From contig CALFXX010000060.1 of the NCBI GenBank assembly GCA_937952975.1, forward strand, positions 1 to 44,562: a stretch of DNA of 44,562 nt, read 5' to 3'. The notes below the pieces were generated by a model that searched no databases, had not been told where the DNA came from, and saw only the letters and a list, made by a program, of their open reading frames with translations. A program made the position numbers and the translations under genes. Shown here piece after piece: positions 34,239 through 42,370 of this stretch. The DNA comes from an uncultured Alcaligenaceae bacterium (GTDB lineage: Bacteria > Pseudomonadota > Gammaproteobacteria > Burkholderiales > Burkholderiaceae_B). The first letter of the stretch is position 1; each line of letters starts with the position of its first letter.

Positions 34239-35449
34239 TACGATTGATTTCCATTGTCCCGCAGCAAATCATCTGCCGCTCTGTAGTGATTCTGAATCAG
34301 TTGCTCTTGCTCAGATAAAAATAGATATGGAATACCTCCACTCACAACGCCTTGATAATTAGTCTCCATCGTAGCCAAGTCTTCACGCAAGACTTCTCTT
34401 CCACGCGTAATCGAGTGGGCTTGCGCGATACGATCTGACGGGCGATCTGATTTAAAGCCAAAGCGCATCACACGCACATCGGTCTTATCATGATCAATTG
34501 GCCAAAAATACATTATTGAATGAGTATTCGCCTGGGGACCGATTACAAAATTTGGCACCACATGCATAATATCGAACGCCCATTGGGCAAATCTTGAGGG
34601 ATTGACGCCAGGTGGCAGATCTTCCATATTGAAGTGCGTAAAGGCCGGAAACATTGGCTTGGAGTGTCGAAACAAAAGTCCCTCGGCAGGTGTAGCCTGG
34701 TGGTTTGGATTGCCATGGGCCGAATAACGCGCAAAGTGCTCACCAACTTCAAGATAAGCACGATGCCTCTTGGGATTCGTCTTACCCCCTTGATAATCAG
34801 GTACTGTATTTTTATGAATATACAAATTGTGATAACCCTCACAAAAGGCATTCACGGCAAGATTCCAATTTGTGTTGAGCACAACACGATGATCAGCAAT
34901 TTTTATTCGATTCGCAGAAAATCCATTGTATTGATCGTAAATTGGACCCAACCACTCTTTTAATGTTTGACTGGGATTTTTATCAAAATTTACAAAAACA
35001 ATGTTTTCCCAAACCTCAGACTGCACCTCAACTAGGCTCATTTTTTCTTTGTCAAGCCCTTTGAACTGAGTCGAGTCGGTAACTCCCGTCAAGTTGCCGC
35101 TATTAGAAAATGTCCATGCGTGAAAGCGACAAGTGAACGATTTTTTACAGCCACGCTCATCATGAACCAGTTTATCGCCACGATGTCGACAGACATTATG
35201 AAAAACCCTGATTTGATTATCGTCAGAACGCACAATCAGCAAGGAGGCCTTGAGCGGAGGTACGTCGACAACCTTGTAACTACCGACTTCAATTAGATCT
35301 TCAGCACTACCAACAATTAGCCAAGCCTTTTTAAAAATTCGCTCAACCTCCTTTTGGTAAAACGTCGGTTCGACCCTTTCTTGTATCGGAATAACATTTT
35401 TCAAGCGACTGGTATCGCCCTTGAATACGGTAATCGAATCATTATTCAT
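34238..35449 (-). CDS. Rieske-type aromatic ring-hydroxylating oxygenase, alpha subunit
   Basis: 403 residues. The Rieske [2Fe-2S] site is Cys87-x-His89 and Cys107-x2-His110 (CRHRGD, CRFHAW). The mononuclear iron site is His207 and His212 (CEGYHNLYIHK), with the bridging acid Glu204 and a distal Asp in LREDLATME. The residues just before it read VNAF where relatives usually have an acid-Asn pair. It hydroxylates or demethylates a substrate with O2 and electrons from a ferredoxin. It follows the serine hydrolase (17-base gap). No standard beta subunit is nearby, suggesting an alpha-only enzyme. DNA here is visibly AT-richer than neighbours. Confidence 0.94.
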   Translation of the reverse strand: MNNDSITVFKGDTSRLKNVIPIQERVEPTFYQKEVERIFKKAWLIVGSAEDLIEVGSYKVVDVPPLKASLLIVRSDDNQIRVFHNVCRHRGDKLVHDERGCKKSFTCRFHAWTFSNSGNLTGVTDSTQFKGLDKEKMSLVEVQSEVWENIVFVNFDKNPSQTLKEWLGPIYDQYNGFSANRIKIADHRVVLNTNWNLAVNAFCEGYHNLYIHKNTVPDYQGGKTNPKRHRAYLEVGEHFARYSAHGNPNHQATPAEGLLFRHSKPMFPAFTHFNMEDLPPGVNPSRFAQWAFDIMHVVPNFVIGPQANTHSIMYFWPIDHDKTDVRVMRFGFKSDRPSDRIAQAHSITRGREVLREDLATMETNYQGVVSGGIPYLFLSEQEQLIQNHYRAADDLLRDNGNQS

Positions 35450-35466
35450 GTTTGTAGACTGCTCAA

Positions 35467-36651
35467 TTAATTTTCTACTAGGGACGACAGCACCATATCG
35501 CCGATCACTTGGAAGCGGATCAGGTTACGTATTCGTTCCATCACACCAGACGTTAAGGCGACAAACGTCACCTCGCGTTCAGGATCGACCCAAAACCCCA
35601 TTGAGCCCAACCCCCAGCCACCAAAGGTGCCAGGCGAAGCTAATGATGCGATATGACTTGGAAACAAACCTTCGCCACGCAAAAATAACCCTAAGCCTAA
35701 AAATGCCGGAAACGGCGGCATGCTGTGTAAGGCACGCGACGAGTTCATCATGCCATTTGGCTTCAAGCCTGTTTGATTCGTTGTCATTAACCTCACCATC
35801 GCAGGCGAAAGCACACGATTACCATTCAATGCGCCCCCTAGGCGCAGGGCTTCACCCAGCTTCAAAATATCACTCGCGGTCGCAAACGTTGCCCCACCCG
35901 AGGCTAGCTCAGTCTCTGACGTAACCGCTTGGTCTCGCGCAGCGAGAAACTTGCGATTCAACTCAGGAGCATCGTTATCACGCACGATCACCGGCACACG
36001 ACGCTTTCTAAGTCGGTCAGGCAAGCCAAAAGCTGCGTCCTTCATTCCTAGGGGTCCCAAAACATCGTCGGCCATTATTTTTCTGAATGGGCGCTTCTTT
36101 ACATCCAGGCGGCGAACAATTTCGGCAAGGATCGTGAAGCCCGTCATTGCGCTGTAACTGACCAATTCTCCTGGCGTGGACTCTAAGGGCAGCTCACAAA
36201 TCGCCGCAACACTTTTTGCCAAGACGCCAATCTCATCCGCTGGCAAGGCCACAGGTGCCATGCCCAACCCTGCCGTATGCGTCAATACTTGCCCCACTGT
36301 GACCTTATCCTTACCTCGTTTGGCGAACTCGGGGATGATTTGCGCCACGGGGGTCAAGAGGCTCAGATCACCTCGCTCAACACATTGAAGCAACGCAATC
36401 GCCGTCATCACTTTAGAAATCGACATCACACTGAATACAGCGTCTGACTGCATCAACCGCTTTGCATCACGTTCTGCGTAGCCCACAGTCAGATCCAATA
36501 CCGTCTCACCACGATGAGCAACTAAAATACGAGCACCATCATATTTTGATTGTTCAATATCAAGCTTGACGCGTTGCGCGACTTTTTCTAATCTCTTTAA
36601 ATCAAAATGTACGGCACTACCGCTCCGGGCACTTGCTTTTTTAGCTACCAA
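35467..36651 (-). CDS. SxxK serine hydrolase (beta-lactamase class C/EstB-like esterase)
   Basis: 394 residues. Nucleophile and general base are Ser77 and Lys80 (SISK), and the Tyr motif is YSAMTG near 165. GGATFATASDILKLGEAL and GGWGLGSMGFWVDP are common in the esterase branch (EstB, 6-aminohexanoate hydrolase type). No signal peptide is seen, so it is cytoplasmic and not an antibiotic-resistance beta-lactamase in all likelihood. It probably cleaves an ester or amide before or after the Rieske step. Gene order: 31 bases after the Bug gene and 17 before the Rieske gene, within one leftward transcript. Confidence 0.9.
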   Translation of the reverse strand: MVAKKASARSGSAVHFDLKRLEKVAQRVKLDIEQSKYDGARILVAHRGETVLDLTVGYAERDAKRLMQSDAVFSVMSISKVMTAIALLQCVERGDLSLLTPVAQIIPEFAKRGKDKVTVGQVLTHTAGLGMAPVALPADEIGVLAKSVAAICELPLESTPGELVSYSAMTGFTILAEIVRRLDVKKRPFRKIMADDVLGPLGMKDAAFGLPDRLRKRRVPVIVRDNDAPELNRKFLAARDQAVTSETELASGGATFATASDILKLGEALRLGGALNGNRVLSPAMVRLMTTNQTGLKPNGMMNSSRALHSMPPFPAFLGLGLFLRGEGLFPSHIASLASPGTFGGWGLGSMGFWVDPEREVTFVALTSGVMERIRNLIRFQVIGDMVLSSLVEN

Positions 36652-36682
36652 GATCGTCTCCTGTTTGTTATTAGTTCAACGT

Positions 36683-37669
36683 TCATTTTTCTATAATTTG
36701 TGCCTCTTTGATGACCGATCCCCAGCGCCGATATTCATCTGTCATGTAGAAGTCCAATTGGGCCAAGGACTGCAAATCGTTGGATCGCACATTGACACCA
36801 ACGCCCAGCAAGGCTTGCTTCACCTTAGGATCGGCCAATATTTCATTCATTTCTTTATTGAGCCTCACCACCACGTCAGAGGGTGTTTTAGCTGGCACCA
36901 AAATGCCTTGCCAAAATGCCAAACTGACCGGGATTCCCATCTCTGTAAAGGTCGGGACTTCAGGCGCCTCTGCGACTCGATCGCGAGTATCCACTCCCAG
37001 GATCTTTACCTTGCCTGCCTTGGCACTCCCATAAGCCAAACCCAAAGGCACCATCATGACGTCGACCTGTTGGCCGACTATTGCAGCAAATGCAGGCCCC
37101 GACCCTTGATAGGGAATATGTCGCAGTTTAATTTTTGCCTCTTTGTTGAATGCCTCGGTGCGGATGTGTGCTCCACTCGCGATACCCCAAGACGCATAAG
37201 TAAAACGATCTGGTTCTGCGCGCGCAAGCTTCAAAAAATCGGCCATATTGCTTGCCGGCACTGAGTTATTGGCCACTAGCACATTGGGCATGCTTCCAAC
37301 TACGGCGACTGGAATAAAATCTTTCAACGCATCAAACGACACATTCTTAAAAACATGCGGATTAATCGAATGCGAATCGGCCACCGTGTATTGAATCGTG
37401 TAACCATCTGGGGCAGCCTTCGCTGCGTACTCCGTTCCGATGACACCGCTCGCGCCCGATCTATTTTCAACAACGATTGGTTGCTTGAGCCGCTCCCCCA
37501 AGAATTTCGCAATTAACCTTGCAACATTATCTGTGCCTCCACCCGCTGGCCAAGCCACGATCATCTTAATGGCTCGGTCAGGGTATGTCCCCTGGCCCAT
37601 TACGGCGCCCGTCAGCACCAGTCCAAAGCAAGCAACCAAAGTCAAAACACTGCGCTTTACCGTTTGCAT
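36683..37669 (-). CDS. Bug-family periplasmic binding protein, first gene of the Rieske operon
   Basis: 328 residues from ATG 37669, chosen for GGAGAG seven bases upstream and a signal peptide that begins MQTVKRSVLTLVACFGL and ends near MGQG. The open frame extends 15 codons further without signal features. Ligand loop: IVAWPAGGGTD. In the second lobe HIPYQGSGPAFAAIVGQQ carries Gln for the usual Lys. It leads the six-gene leftward operon, with a LysR gene diverging from the same 145-base region, so the regulator probably responds to the compound this protein binds. Confidence 0.93.
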   Translation of the reverse strand: MQTVKRSVLTLVACFGLVLTGAVMGQGTYPDRAIKMIVAWPAGGGTDNVARLIAKFLGERLKQPIVVENRSGASGVIGTEYAAKAAPDGYTIQYTVADSHSINPHVFKNVSFDALKDFIPVAVVGSMPNVLVANNSVPASNMADFLKLARAEPDRFTYASWGIASGAHIRTEAFNKEAKIKLRHIPYQGSGPAFAAIVGQQVDVMMVPLGLAYGSAKAGKVKILGVDTRDRVAEAPEVPTFTEMGIPVSLAFWQGILVPAKTPSDVVVRLNKEMNEILADPKVKQALLGVGVNVRSNDLQSLAQLDFYMTDEYRRWGSVIKEAQIIEK

Positions 37670-37780
37670 GTCGTGTCTCTCCGTTGACGTCATTATTCTG
37701 AGCGCAAATGCCACTCATTTAGGTTCTGCAGTCCAAAGCGTCAAAACTGAACAAGTTTATGTGTAAAGCACCCGATAATA

Positions 37781-37786
37781 TATAAT
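37781..37786 (+). promoter_or_regulatory. Consensus -10 hexamer in the LysR/operon divergent region
   Basis: A perfect TATAAT lies 29-34 bases before the LysR start in a strongly AT-rich stretch (about 37775-37812). No good -35 is found at 16-18 bases, so the promoter may depend on the regulator. The same 145-base region must hold the leftward operon promoter and the expected LysR T-N11-A sites. Confidence 0.4.
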
Positions 37787-37814
37787 TTTTTTTGCATATC
37801 AAATATATTAAAAA

Positions 37815-38741
37815 ATGAATAACTTTAATAACATTGAAATCAAACTTTTGAATCTATTTGTTGTCTTACTTAACGAGCGCAGCGTATCAAATACGGCTGA
37901 ACGTTTAGCAATGACGCAGCCGGCGGTGAGCCTCGCACTAGCGAGGCTGCGGGAACTCTTTCACGACCCTCTACTTCTAAGGTCGGGACGTCGAATGACG
38001 CCGACCAACCGCGCCCTACAAATAGAGGGTTCGGTTCGAAGTATTCTGGACGAGTACAACGCGCTGACCAATCCACCCGCTGCGTTTGAGCCTTCACAAT
38101 CAACACGCGTTTTTGTCATCACTGCACCCGAACACGTTGAGCTTAGACTCATCCCGAATCTTTTAACGAAACTACGAGAGCTCGCACCAAAGGTGCAACT
38201 TGAAGTCAAAGCACCAAATCCCGAGCGATCATTTGAACTGCTTGAGACCGGTGAGGTTGATCTTCGGTTAGCTTGGCTGATTCACCCAAACGTCGCGTTG
38301 CGCTCGTTGCAATGTTTTCAAGACAAAATGGTTTGCATTGCAAAGAGTAACCACCCACGTATAAGAGATCATTTAACGCTTAATGACTTTTTATCTATTC
38401 CTCATGCGCGCACGCTAGGAGCACGAGGGAACACAACAAACCGAGTGATTGACGAGACGTTGCACGGCTTAGGCAAAAAGATATCGATGTCTTTTCAGAT
38501 GCAAAACTTTGCAACTGTTGCCAATGCGGTTAGCTCAACCGACATGATCGCAATGATTCCCCAGAGCCTCGCAGTCAAATTTTCCGGTCAGTTCGACCTG
38601 CAAATCATCGATCCGCCGATTCGCCTACCACGCATAAAATATGCGGCGTACTGGCACGAACGAAGTCAAAATGACATTGGGCATCAATGGTTGCGCCAGT
38701 TGATCGTTAAGGTCGCTAAAGAGTCTTCGACCCAATCCTAA
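37815..38741 (+). CDS. LysR-family transcriptional regulator
   Basis: 308 residues. The N-terminal winged helix-turn-helix (about 5-65) includes SVSNTAERLAMTQPAVSLAL and RLRELFHDPLLLRSG, the canonical LysR/NodD form. The C-terminal effector domain starts near residue 90 (VFVITAPEHVEL) and resembles the NodD/aromatic-acid branch, which often senses aromatic compounds. It diverges from the Bug-serine hydrolase-Rieske operon, the classic layout for a regulator of its neighbour. The weak ribosome-binding site and AT-rich leader suggest low expression. The downstream dehydrogenase gene lies 106 bases away and may also be a target. Confidence 0.93.
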   Translation: MNNFNNIEIKLLNLFVVLLNERSVSNTAERLAMTQPAVSLALARLRELFHDPLLLRSGRRMTPTNRALQIEGSVRSILDEYNALTNPPAAFEPSQSTRVFVITAPEHVELRLIPNLLTKLRELAPKVQLEVKAPNPERSFELLETGEVDLRLAWLIHPNVALRSLQCFQDKMVCIAKSNHPRIRDHLTLNDFLSIPHARTLGARGNTTNRVIDETLHGLGKKISMSFQMQNFATVANAVSSTDMIAMIPQSLAVKFSGQFDLQIIDPPIRLPRIKYAAYWHERSQNDIGHQWLRQLIVKVAKESSTQS

Positions 38742-38847
38742 GCGCATCAACAGGCGTCGTGAGACGACTTAGTCACGCACGCTTCAGCACAGAAGGCTAC
38801 ACTTCATACCAACCCACCTCTTCACCTGAACAGAGCAAGCGTATCAA

Positions 38848-39723
38848 ATGAACAAAATCGGAATGATTGGCATTGGCATGATGGGACATGGTATTGCGAC
38901 AAACTTGGTCAAGCACGGCCATGCCCTGTCGGTTTTAGCGCACGAAGGCAACCATCCGCTTGACGTCCTCATTGCTCAAGGCGTGACGACCTTTCAAACG
39001 CCCAGAGCACTGGCCGAGCATTCAAACATTGTGATTTTGTGCGTAACGGGCACGCCTCAGGTTGAGGCCGTGCTGTTTGGTCAAGACGGTGTCCTGCAAG
39101 GTCTTGCGCCCGGCAGCATCGTCATCGACTGTTCGACCTCAATTCCGACCTCAACTGAGCGCATTGCAAAATTTGTGATCGATTACGGGTGTCATTTTTT
39201 AGATGCTCCGATGACACGCACACCTAAAGAAGCTGCTGAAGGTCGACTGAACTTGTTGGTGGGTGGTGACGCCCAACTTTTCGAGCAGTGCAAACCACTC
39301 TTGTCATGCTTTGCCGAGAACATCGTGCATGCAGGGCCGATTGGGGCTGGGCACCGAATGAAGCTTTTACACAATTACGTGTCGCTTGGCTCGGTCACCT
39401 TGATGGCCGAGGCCGCTGCCTGCGCGCTGTCATCTGGCATTGACCCGCAAACCTTCATTGATGTTTTAGCGATGGGCGGCGGCTGGGGTGCCCCGCTCGA
39501 GCGACTTAAACCTTACTTAACCGCAGGCGATACCTCAAGCCTGCGTTTTAGCTTGGCTAACAGCTTGAAAGATCTGAGTTATTACAACCAAATGGCTGAA
39601 GATATGAAAGTCGATCACACGATCGCTCAGGCTGTGAAAAACTCTTTGGCCCAAGCATGCACTGAGGCAGACCCGCAGGCACTGTTACCAGAAATCGTAT
39701 CGATCATCGGCAAAAGACACTAA
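38848..39723 (+). CDS. 3-hydroxyisobutyrate dehydrogenase-family oxidoreductase
   Basis: 291 residues, beta-hydroxyacid dehydrogenase family. The N-terminal dinucleotide fold is GIGMMGHGIATNL; the acid after strand 2 is absent (LAHEGNH), leaving cofactor preference unclear. The catalytic Lys lies in GHRMKLLHNY, with Asn four residues on. The substrate loop, normally DAPVSGG, reads DAPMTRTPKEAAEG, so the Ser-Gly-Gly that holds the carboxylate is replaced by Thr-Arg-Thr. It oxidises a beta-hydroxy acid or reduces a semialdehyde. It lies 104 bases before the ApnO-like gene and could be part of the same sugar-acid route (tartronate semialdehyde or threonate type). The exact substrate is unknown. 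Confidence 0.9.
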   Translation: MNKIGMIGIGMMGHGIATNLVKHGHALSVLAHEGNHPLDVLIAQGVTTFQTPRALAEHSNIVILCVTGTPQVEAVLFGQDGVLQGLAPGSIVIDCSTSIPTSTERIAKFVIDYGCHFLDAPMTRTPKEAAEGRLNLLVGGDAQLFEQCKPLLSCFAENIVHAGPIGAGHRMKLLHNYVSLGSVTLMAEAAACALSSGIDPQTFIDVLAMGGGWGAPLERLKPYLTAGDTSSLRFSLANSLKDLSYYNQMAEDMKVDHTIAQAVKNSLAQACTEADPQALLPEIVSIIGKRH

Positions 39724-39827
39724 ATAATCGTTAATTTTTAACAGAAGCTTAGGTATAAGCCCTAGTAGCTCAAACTGGTCAACTCATCATACCATCGCCG
39801 CTAATTACAAGATAAGGGTTGATCATC

Positions 39828-40655
39828 GTGACTTCGATTGCATTGTTTGGTGCTGGCGGCAAGATGGGCGTGCGCCTGTCCAAAAACCTGATGGGTTCAG
39901 AGTACGAGGTCAGGCACGTAGAGGTCAGCCAAGTTGGTAAAGACCGGCTGAAAAACGAATTAGGCGTATCTTGCGTTGCCTTAGAAGACGCTCTGAACAA
40001 AGTTGATGTCGTGATTTTGGCTGTACCCGACAGTTTTATCGGCCGCCTTGCCACCGAAATCGCCCCCCAGCTTCAAGCAGGCACGATGGTGATGACGCTT
40101 GATGCCGCAGCACCTTTTGCCGGCCACCTGCCCAAGCGCCCAGACCTGACCTACTTCGTGGCACACCCCTGCCATCCCAACATCTTTGCCCCTGAGGTTC
40201 ATACGGCCGGCGCACCCGATTACTTTGGCGGGGTACTGGCGCCGCAATCTATTGTGAGCGCACTGATGCAAGGCCCAGAGGAGGCGTTTGAGTTAGGCGA
40301 AGCCATTGCCGAAACGATCTACCAGCCCATTTTGCGTTCATATCGCGTCACAGTCGAACAAATGGCGCTGCTCGAGCCTGGTCTTTCAGAAACGGTCTGT
40401 GCGACGCTACTAGACGTCATGCGAGAAGCGATGGATGAGGTCGTCTCTAGGGGTGTTCCTGCCGAAGCGGCGAGAGATTTTCTGCTCGGTCACATGACAA
40501 TTTTGTCGGCGGTGATTTTTAAGCAAATCCCTGGGCAGTTCTCAGATGCCTGCAACAAGGCGATTACCTTTGGCAAACCCCGACTGATGCGTGACGACTG
40601 GAAAAAAGTCTTTGACAACAAAGAGATCGCCGAAAGCATCGAACGCATCACCTAA
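39828..40655 (+). CDS. apnO: D-apionate oxidoisomerase-like dehydrogenase (ApnO family)
   Basis: 275 residues from GTG 39828, with AAGGG nine bases upstream; TTG 39819 would leave no spacing. The N-terminal fold SIALFGAGGKMGVRLSKNL is split here only by family residues. AAAPFAGHLPKRPDLTYFVAHPCHPN and the all-helical C-terminal PGDH_C-type domain (EPGLSETVCATLLDVMREA, then KPRLMRDDWKKVF) match ApnO, which turns D-apionate into 3-oxo-isoapionate with NAD+. Support comes from context: a TRAP transporter and a RuBisCO-like protein follow, as in described apionate clusters. The kinase of that pathway is not in the window, so the assignment is likely but not certain. Confidence 0.75.
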   Translation: MTSIALFGAGGKMGVRLSKNLMGSEYEVRHVEVSQVGKDRLKNELGVSCVALEDALNKVDVVILAVPDSFIGRLATEIAPQLQAGTMVMTLDAAAPFAGHLPKRPDLTYFVAHPCHPNIFAPEVHTAGAPDYFGGVLAPQSIVSALMQGPEEAFELGEAIAETIYQPILRSYRVTVEQMALLEPGLSETVCATLLDVMREAMDEVVSRGVPAEAARDFLLGHMTILSAVIFKQIPGQFSDACNKAITFGKPRLMRDDWKKVFDNKEIAESIERIT

Positions 40656-40804
40656 CCCCGGGGGCCGCGATCACCTAAAATCGGGCGCGAGCTGAGTTCG
40701 CGTATTACCTAATACACTACAACTGCTAATGTCTAGTAGCATCTGATACAAATTATTACGAAGTCAAACAACAAGAACCTTACCACGTCATTTCAGAGGG
40801 AAAC

Positions 40805-41785
40805 ATGAACTTCAAACAAACCATCCGCTTGACCTCAATTGCTGCGGCAACATGGCTCGCAATCGGTTCAGCAAGCGCACAAACGATCGTAAAAATCGGC
40901 TATACCTCAGCCGCCAATGGATCGTATGGCATGGGCGTCACGGCCTTCTGTGATGAGATCGAAAAAGGCACCCAAGGGCGCTACAAATGCCAGCAGTTTC
41001 CTGCCGGTTCTGTGGGCGGTGAGCGTGAAATGATCGAAGCAGTGCAACTTGGCACGCTCGATATCACTGACGTTTCAACTGGCCCAGTCGGTAACTTTGT
41101 ACCTGAAGTCAAAATTGTCGACATCCCGTTCTTGTTTCGTGACTACGACCACGCGCGCGCCTATCTCGATGGCCCACCCGGCCAAGAGCTCTTGAAAAAA
41201 TTTCCTGCGAAAGGTCTGATTGCCTTAACCTGGAGCGAAAATGGCTTTCGCCATATGACCAACAATAAACATCCAATCGTCACGCCTGCGGATACCGCTG
41301 GCTTAAAAATGCGCACGATGGAAAACAAAGTACATATGGATGGTTACCGCACCTTTGGTATCCGTCCAACTCCGATGGCCTTCCCTGAGGTCTTTGGTGC
41401 ATTACAGCAGGGCATTGTTGATGGCCAAGAAAATCCTATCCCAATTATCTTATCGTCAAAATTTTCACAGGTACAAAAATATCTGTCACTCACCGCCCAC
41501 GTGTATTCACCTGCTCTATTTTTGACCTCACCGCGTTTCATGAACAAACTGAGCGAAGCCGACAAAAAAGTCTTTTACGACGCTGCTAAGGTTGGCAATA
41601 TTGCGCAACGTAAAAAGGTCAGTGAAGATGACGCAAACGGCATTGCTCAGCTAGAGGCCGATGGCATGATTGTTGTACGTAAAGTTGATGCAGCCGCCTT
41701 CGTCAAAGCGCTTGAGCCTGCCTATGCCGCGTACAACAAAGAGTTTGGCGCAGAGAATATTCAAAAAATTCGCGACTTTAAATAA
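40805..41785 (+). CDS. dctP: TRAP transporter substrate-binding protein (DctP family)
   Basis: 326 residues. The signal peptide ends at ASA|QT (about 25). VQLGTLDITDVSTGPVGNFVPE is split by ordinary family turns, and the ligand segment GLKMRTMEN holds the Arg that grips the substrate carboxylate. FPEVFGALQQGIVDGQENP is the family signature. It delivers an organic or sugar acid to the DctQM pair. ATG 40805 follows AGAGGG. A strong hairpin with seven Ts separates it from dctQ, which probably sets a high ratio of binding protein to membrane subunits. Context suggests a branched or C4-C5 sugar acid. Confidence 0.95.
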   Translation: MNFKQTIRLTSIAAATWLAIGSASAQTIVKIGYTSAANGSYGMGVTAFCDEIEKGTQGRYKCQQFPAGSVGGEREMIEAVQLGTLDITDVSTGPVGNFVPEVKIVDIPFLFRDYDHARAYLDGPPGQELLKKFPAKGLIALTWSENGFRHMTNNKHPIVTPADTAGLKMRTMENKVHMDGYRTFGIRPTPMAFPEVFGALQQGIVDGQENPIPIILSSKFSQVQKYLSLTAHVYSPALFLTSPRFMNKLSEADKKVFYDAAKVGNIAQRKKVSEDDANGIAQLEADGMIVVRKVDAAAFVKALEPAYAAYNKEFGAENIQKIRDFK

Positions 41786-41800
41786 GTCTCTCTGCAAAAA

Positions 41801-41833
41801 TGGTGGCGCTACGTCGTGCGCCACCATTTTTTT
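41801..41833 (+). terminator. Intrinsic terminator/attenuator between dctP and dctQ
   Basis: TGGTGGCGC (41801-41809) pairs with GCGCCACCA (41818-41826) around an 8-base loop, followed by seven Ts (41827-41833). An A-run before the stem makes it nearly symmetrical. The next gene starts only 25 bases later in the same direction and has no obvious promoter, so partial read-through is likely. Confidence 0.85.
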
Positions 41834-41857
41834 ATTTCAAATCAAGCAGTGATCCTC

Positions 41858-42370
41858 ATGAAAACATTTGAAAGCTATTTTTTGGCCATCAATAAATGGC
41901 TTTTAATCGTCATCCTGGCGGTGATGTCGCTCATCATCTTTACCAACGTCGTGCTGCGCTACACCACCAACATCTCGCTCGAATGGGCTGAAGAAGTGGC
42001 GCGCCATCTCATGATTTGGTTAACCTTCTTAGGCTGTGGCCCCGTACTGCGTTACGGTGGGCATATCGCGGTTGAAAACCTACAAGACGCGGTGCCTCGA
42101 GGCGTTGCAATTGCCATCCGTGCGTTCATTGCGCTACTCGTCATCGGACTATTTGCTTTCTTCACCTGGTATGGTCTTGAATACATGGATCGCACCCAGT
42201 ATCAGCAAACACCAGCCACCCAAATTTCGATTGCCATCATTTATGCTGGCTTACCCATTGGGGCTGCCATGACCTTGATCCATTGGTTACTGATCGTCAA
42301 AGACTACGTTCTGACCAGATCGTTCCCTTCTGACGCGCACTTTGATGCCACAGCGAGTGCCTCACTATGA
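41858..42370 (+). CDS. dctQ: TRAP transporter small permease (DctQ family)
   Basis: 170 residues with four membrane helices (about 13-35, 47-65, 83-105 and 120-145) and the DctQ landmarks NVVLRYTTNISLEWAEEVAR and FLGCGPVLRYGGHI. It scaffolds the large permease. The frame opens at 41816, but that start lies in the terminator loop, so ATG 41858 is chosen even though its ribosome-binding site is weak. The stop overlaps the dctM start by ATGA, so the two membrane subunits are coupled. Confidence 0.93.
   Translation: MKTFESYFLAINKWLLIVILAVMSLIIFTNVVLRYTTNISLEWAEEVARHLMIWLTFLGCGPVLRYGGHIAVENLQDAVPRGVAIAIRAFIALLVIGLFAFFTWYGLEYMDRTQYQQTPATQISIAIIYAGLPIGAAMTLIHWLLIVKDYVLTRSFPSDAHFDATASASL

Noticed and set aside
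35421..35924. 167-codon plus-strand frame over the esterase gene end
   Set aside because: Antisense shadow of the SxxK hydrolase; low-complexity Ser/His/Pro-rich translation.
35467..36651. Antibiotic-resistance beta-lactamase
   Set aside because: The SxxK and Tyr motifs fit the family, but it lacks a signal peptide and sits in a catabolic operon; the esterase/amidase branch fits better.
36566..37264. 232-codon open frame on the plus strand across the serine hydrolase/Bug junction
   Set aside because: It is antisense to two clear family proteins, and its translation shows no fold-like pattern.
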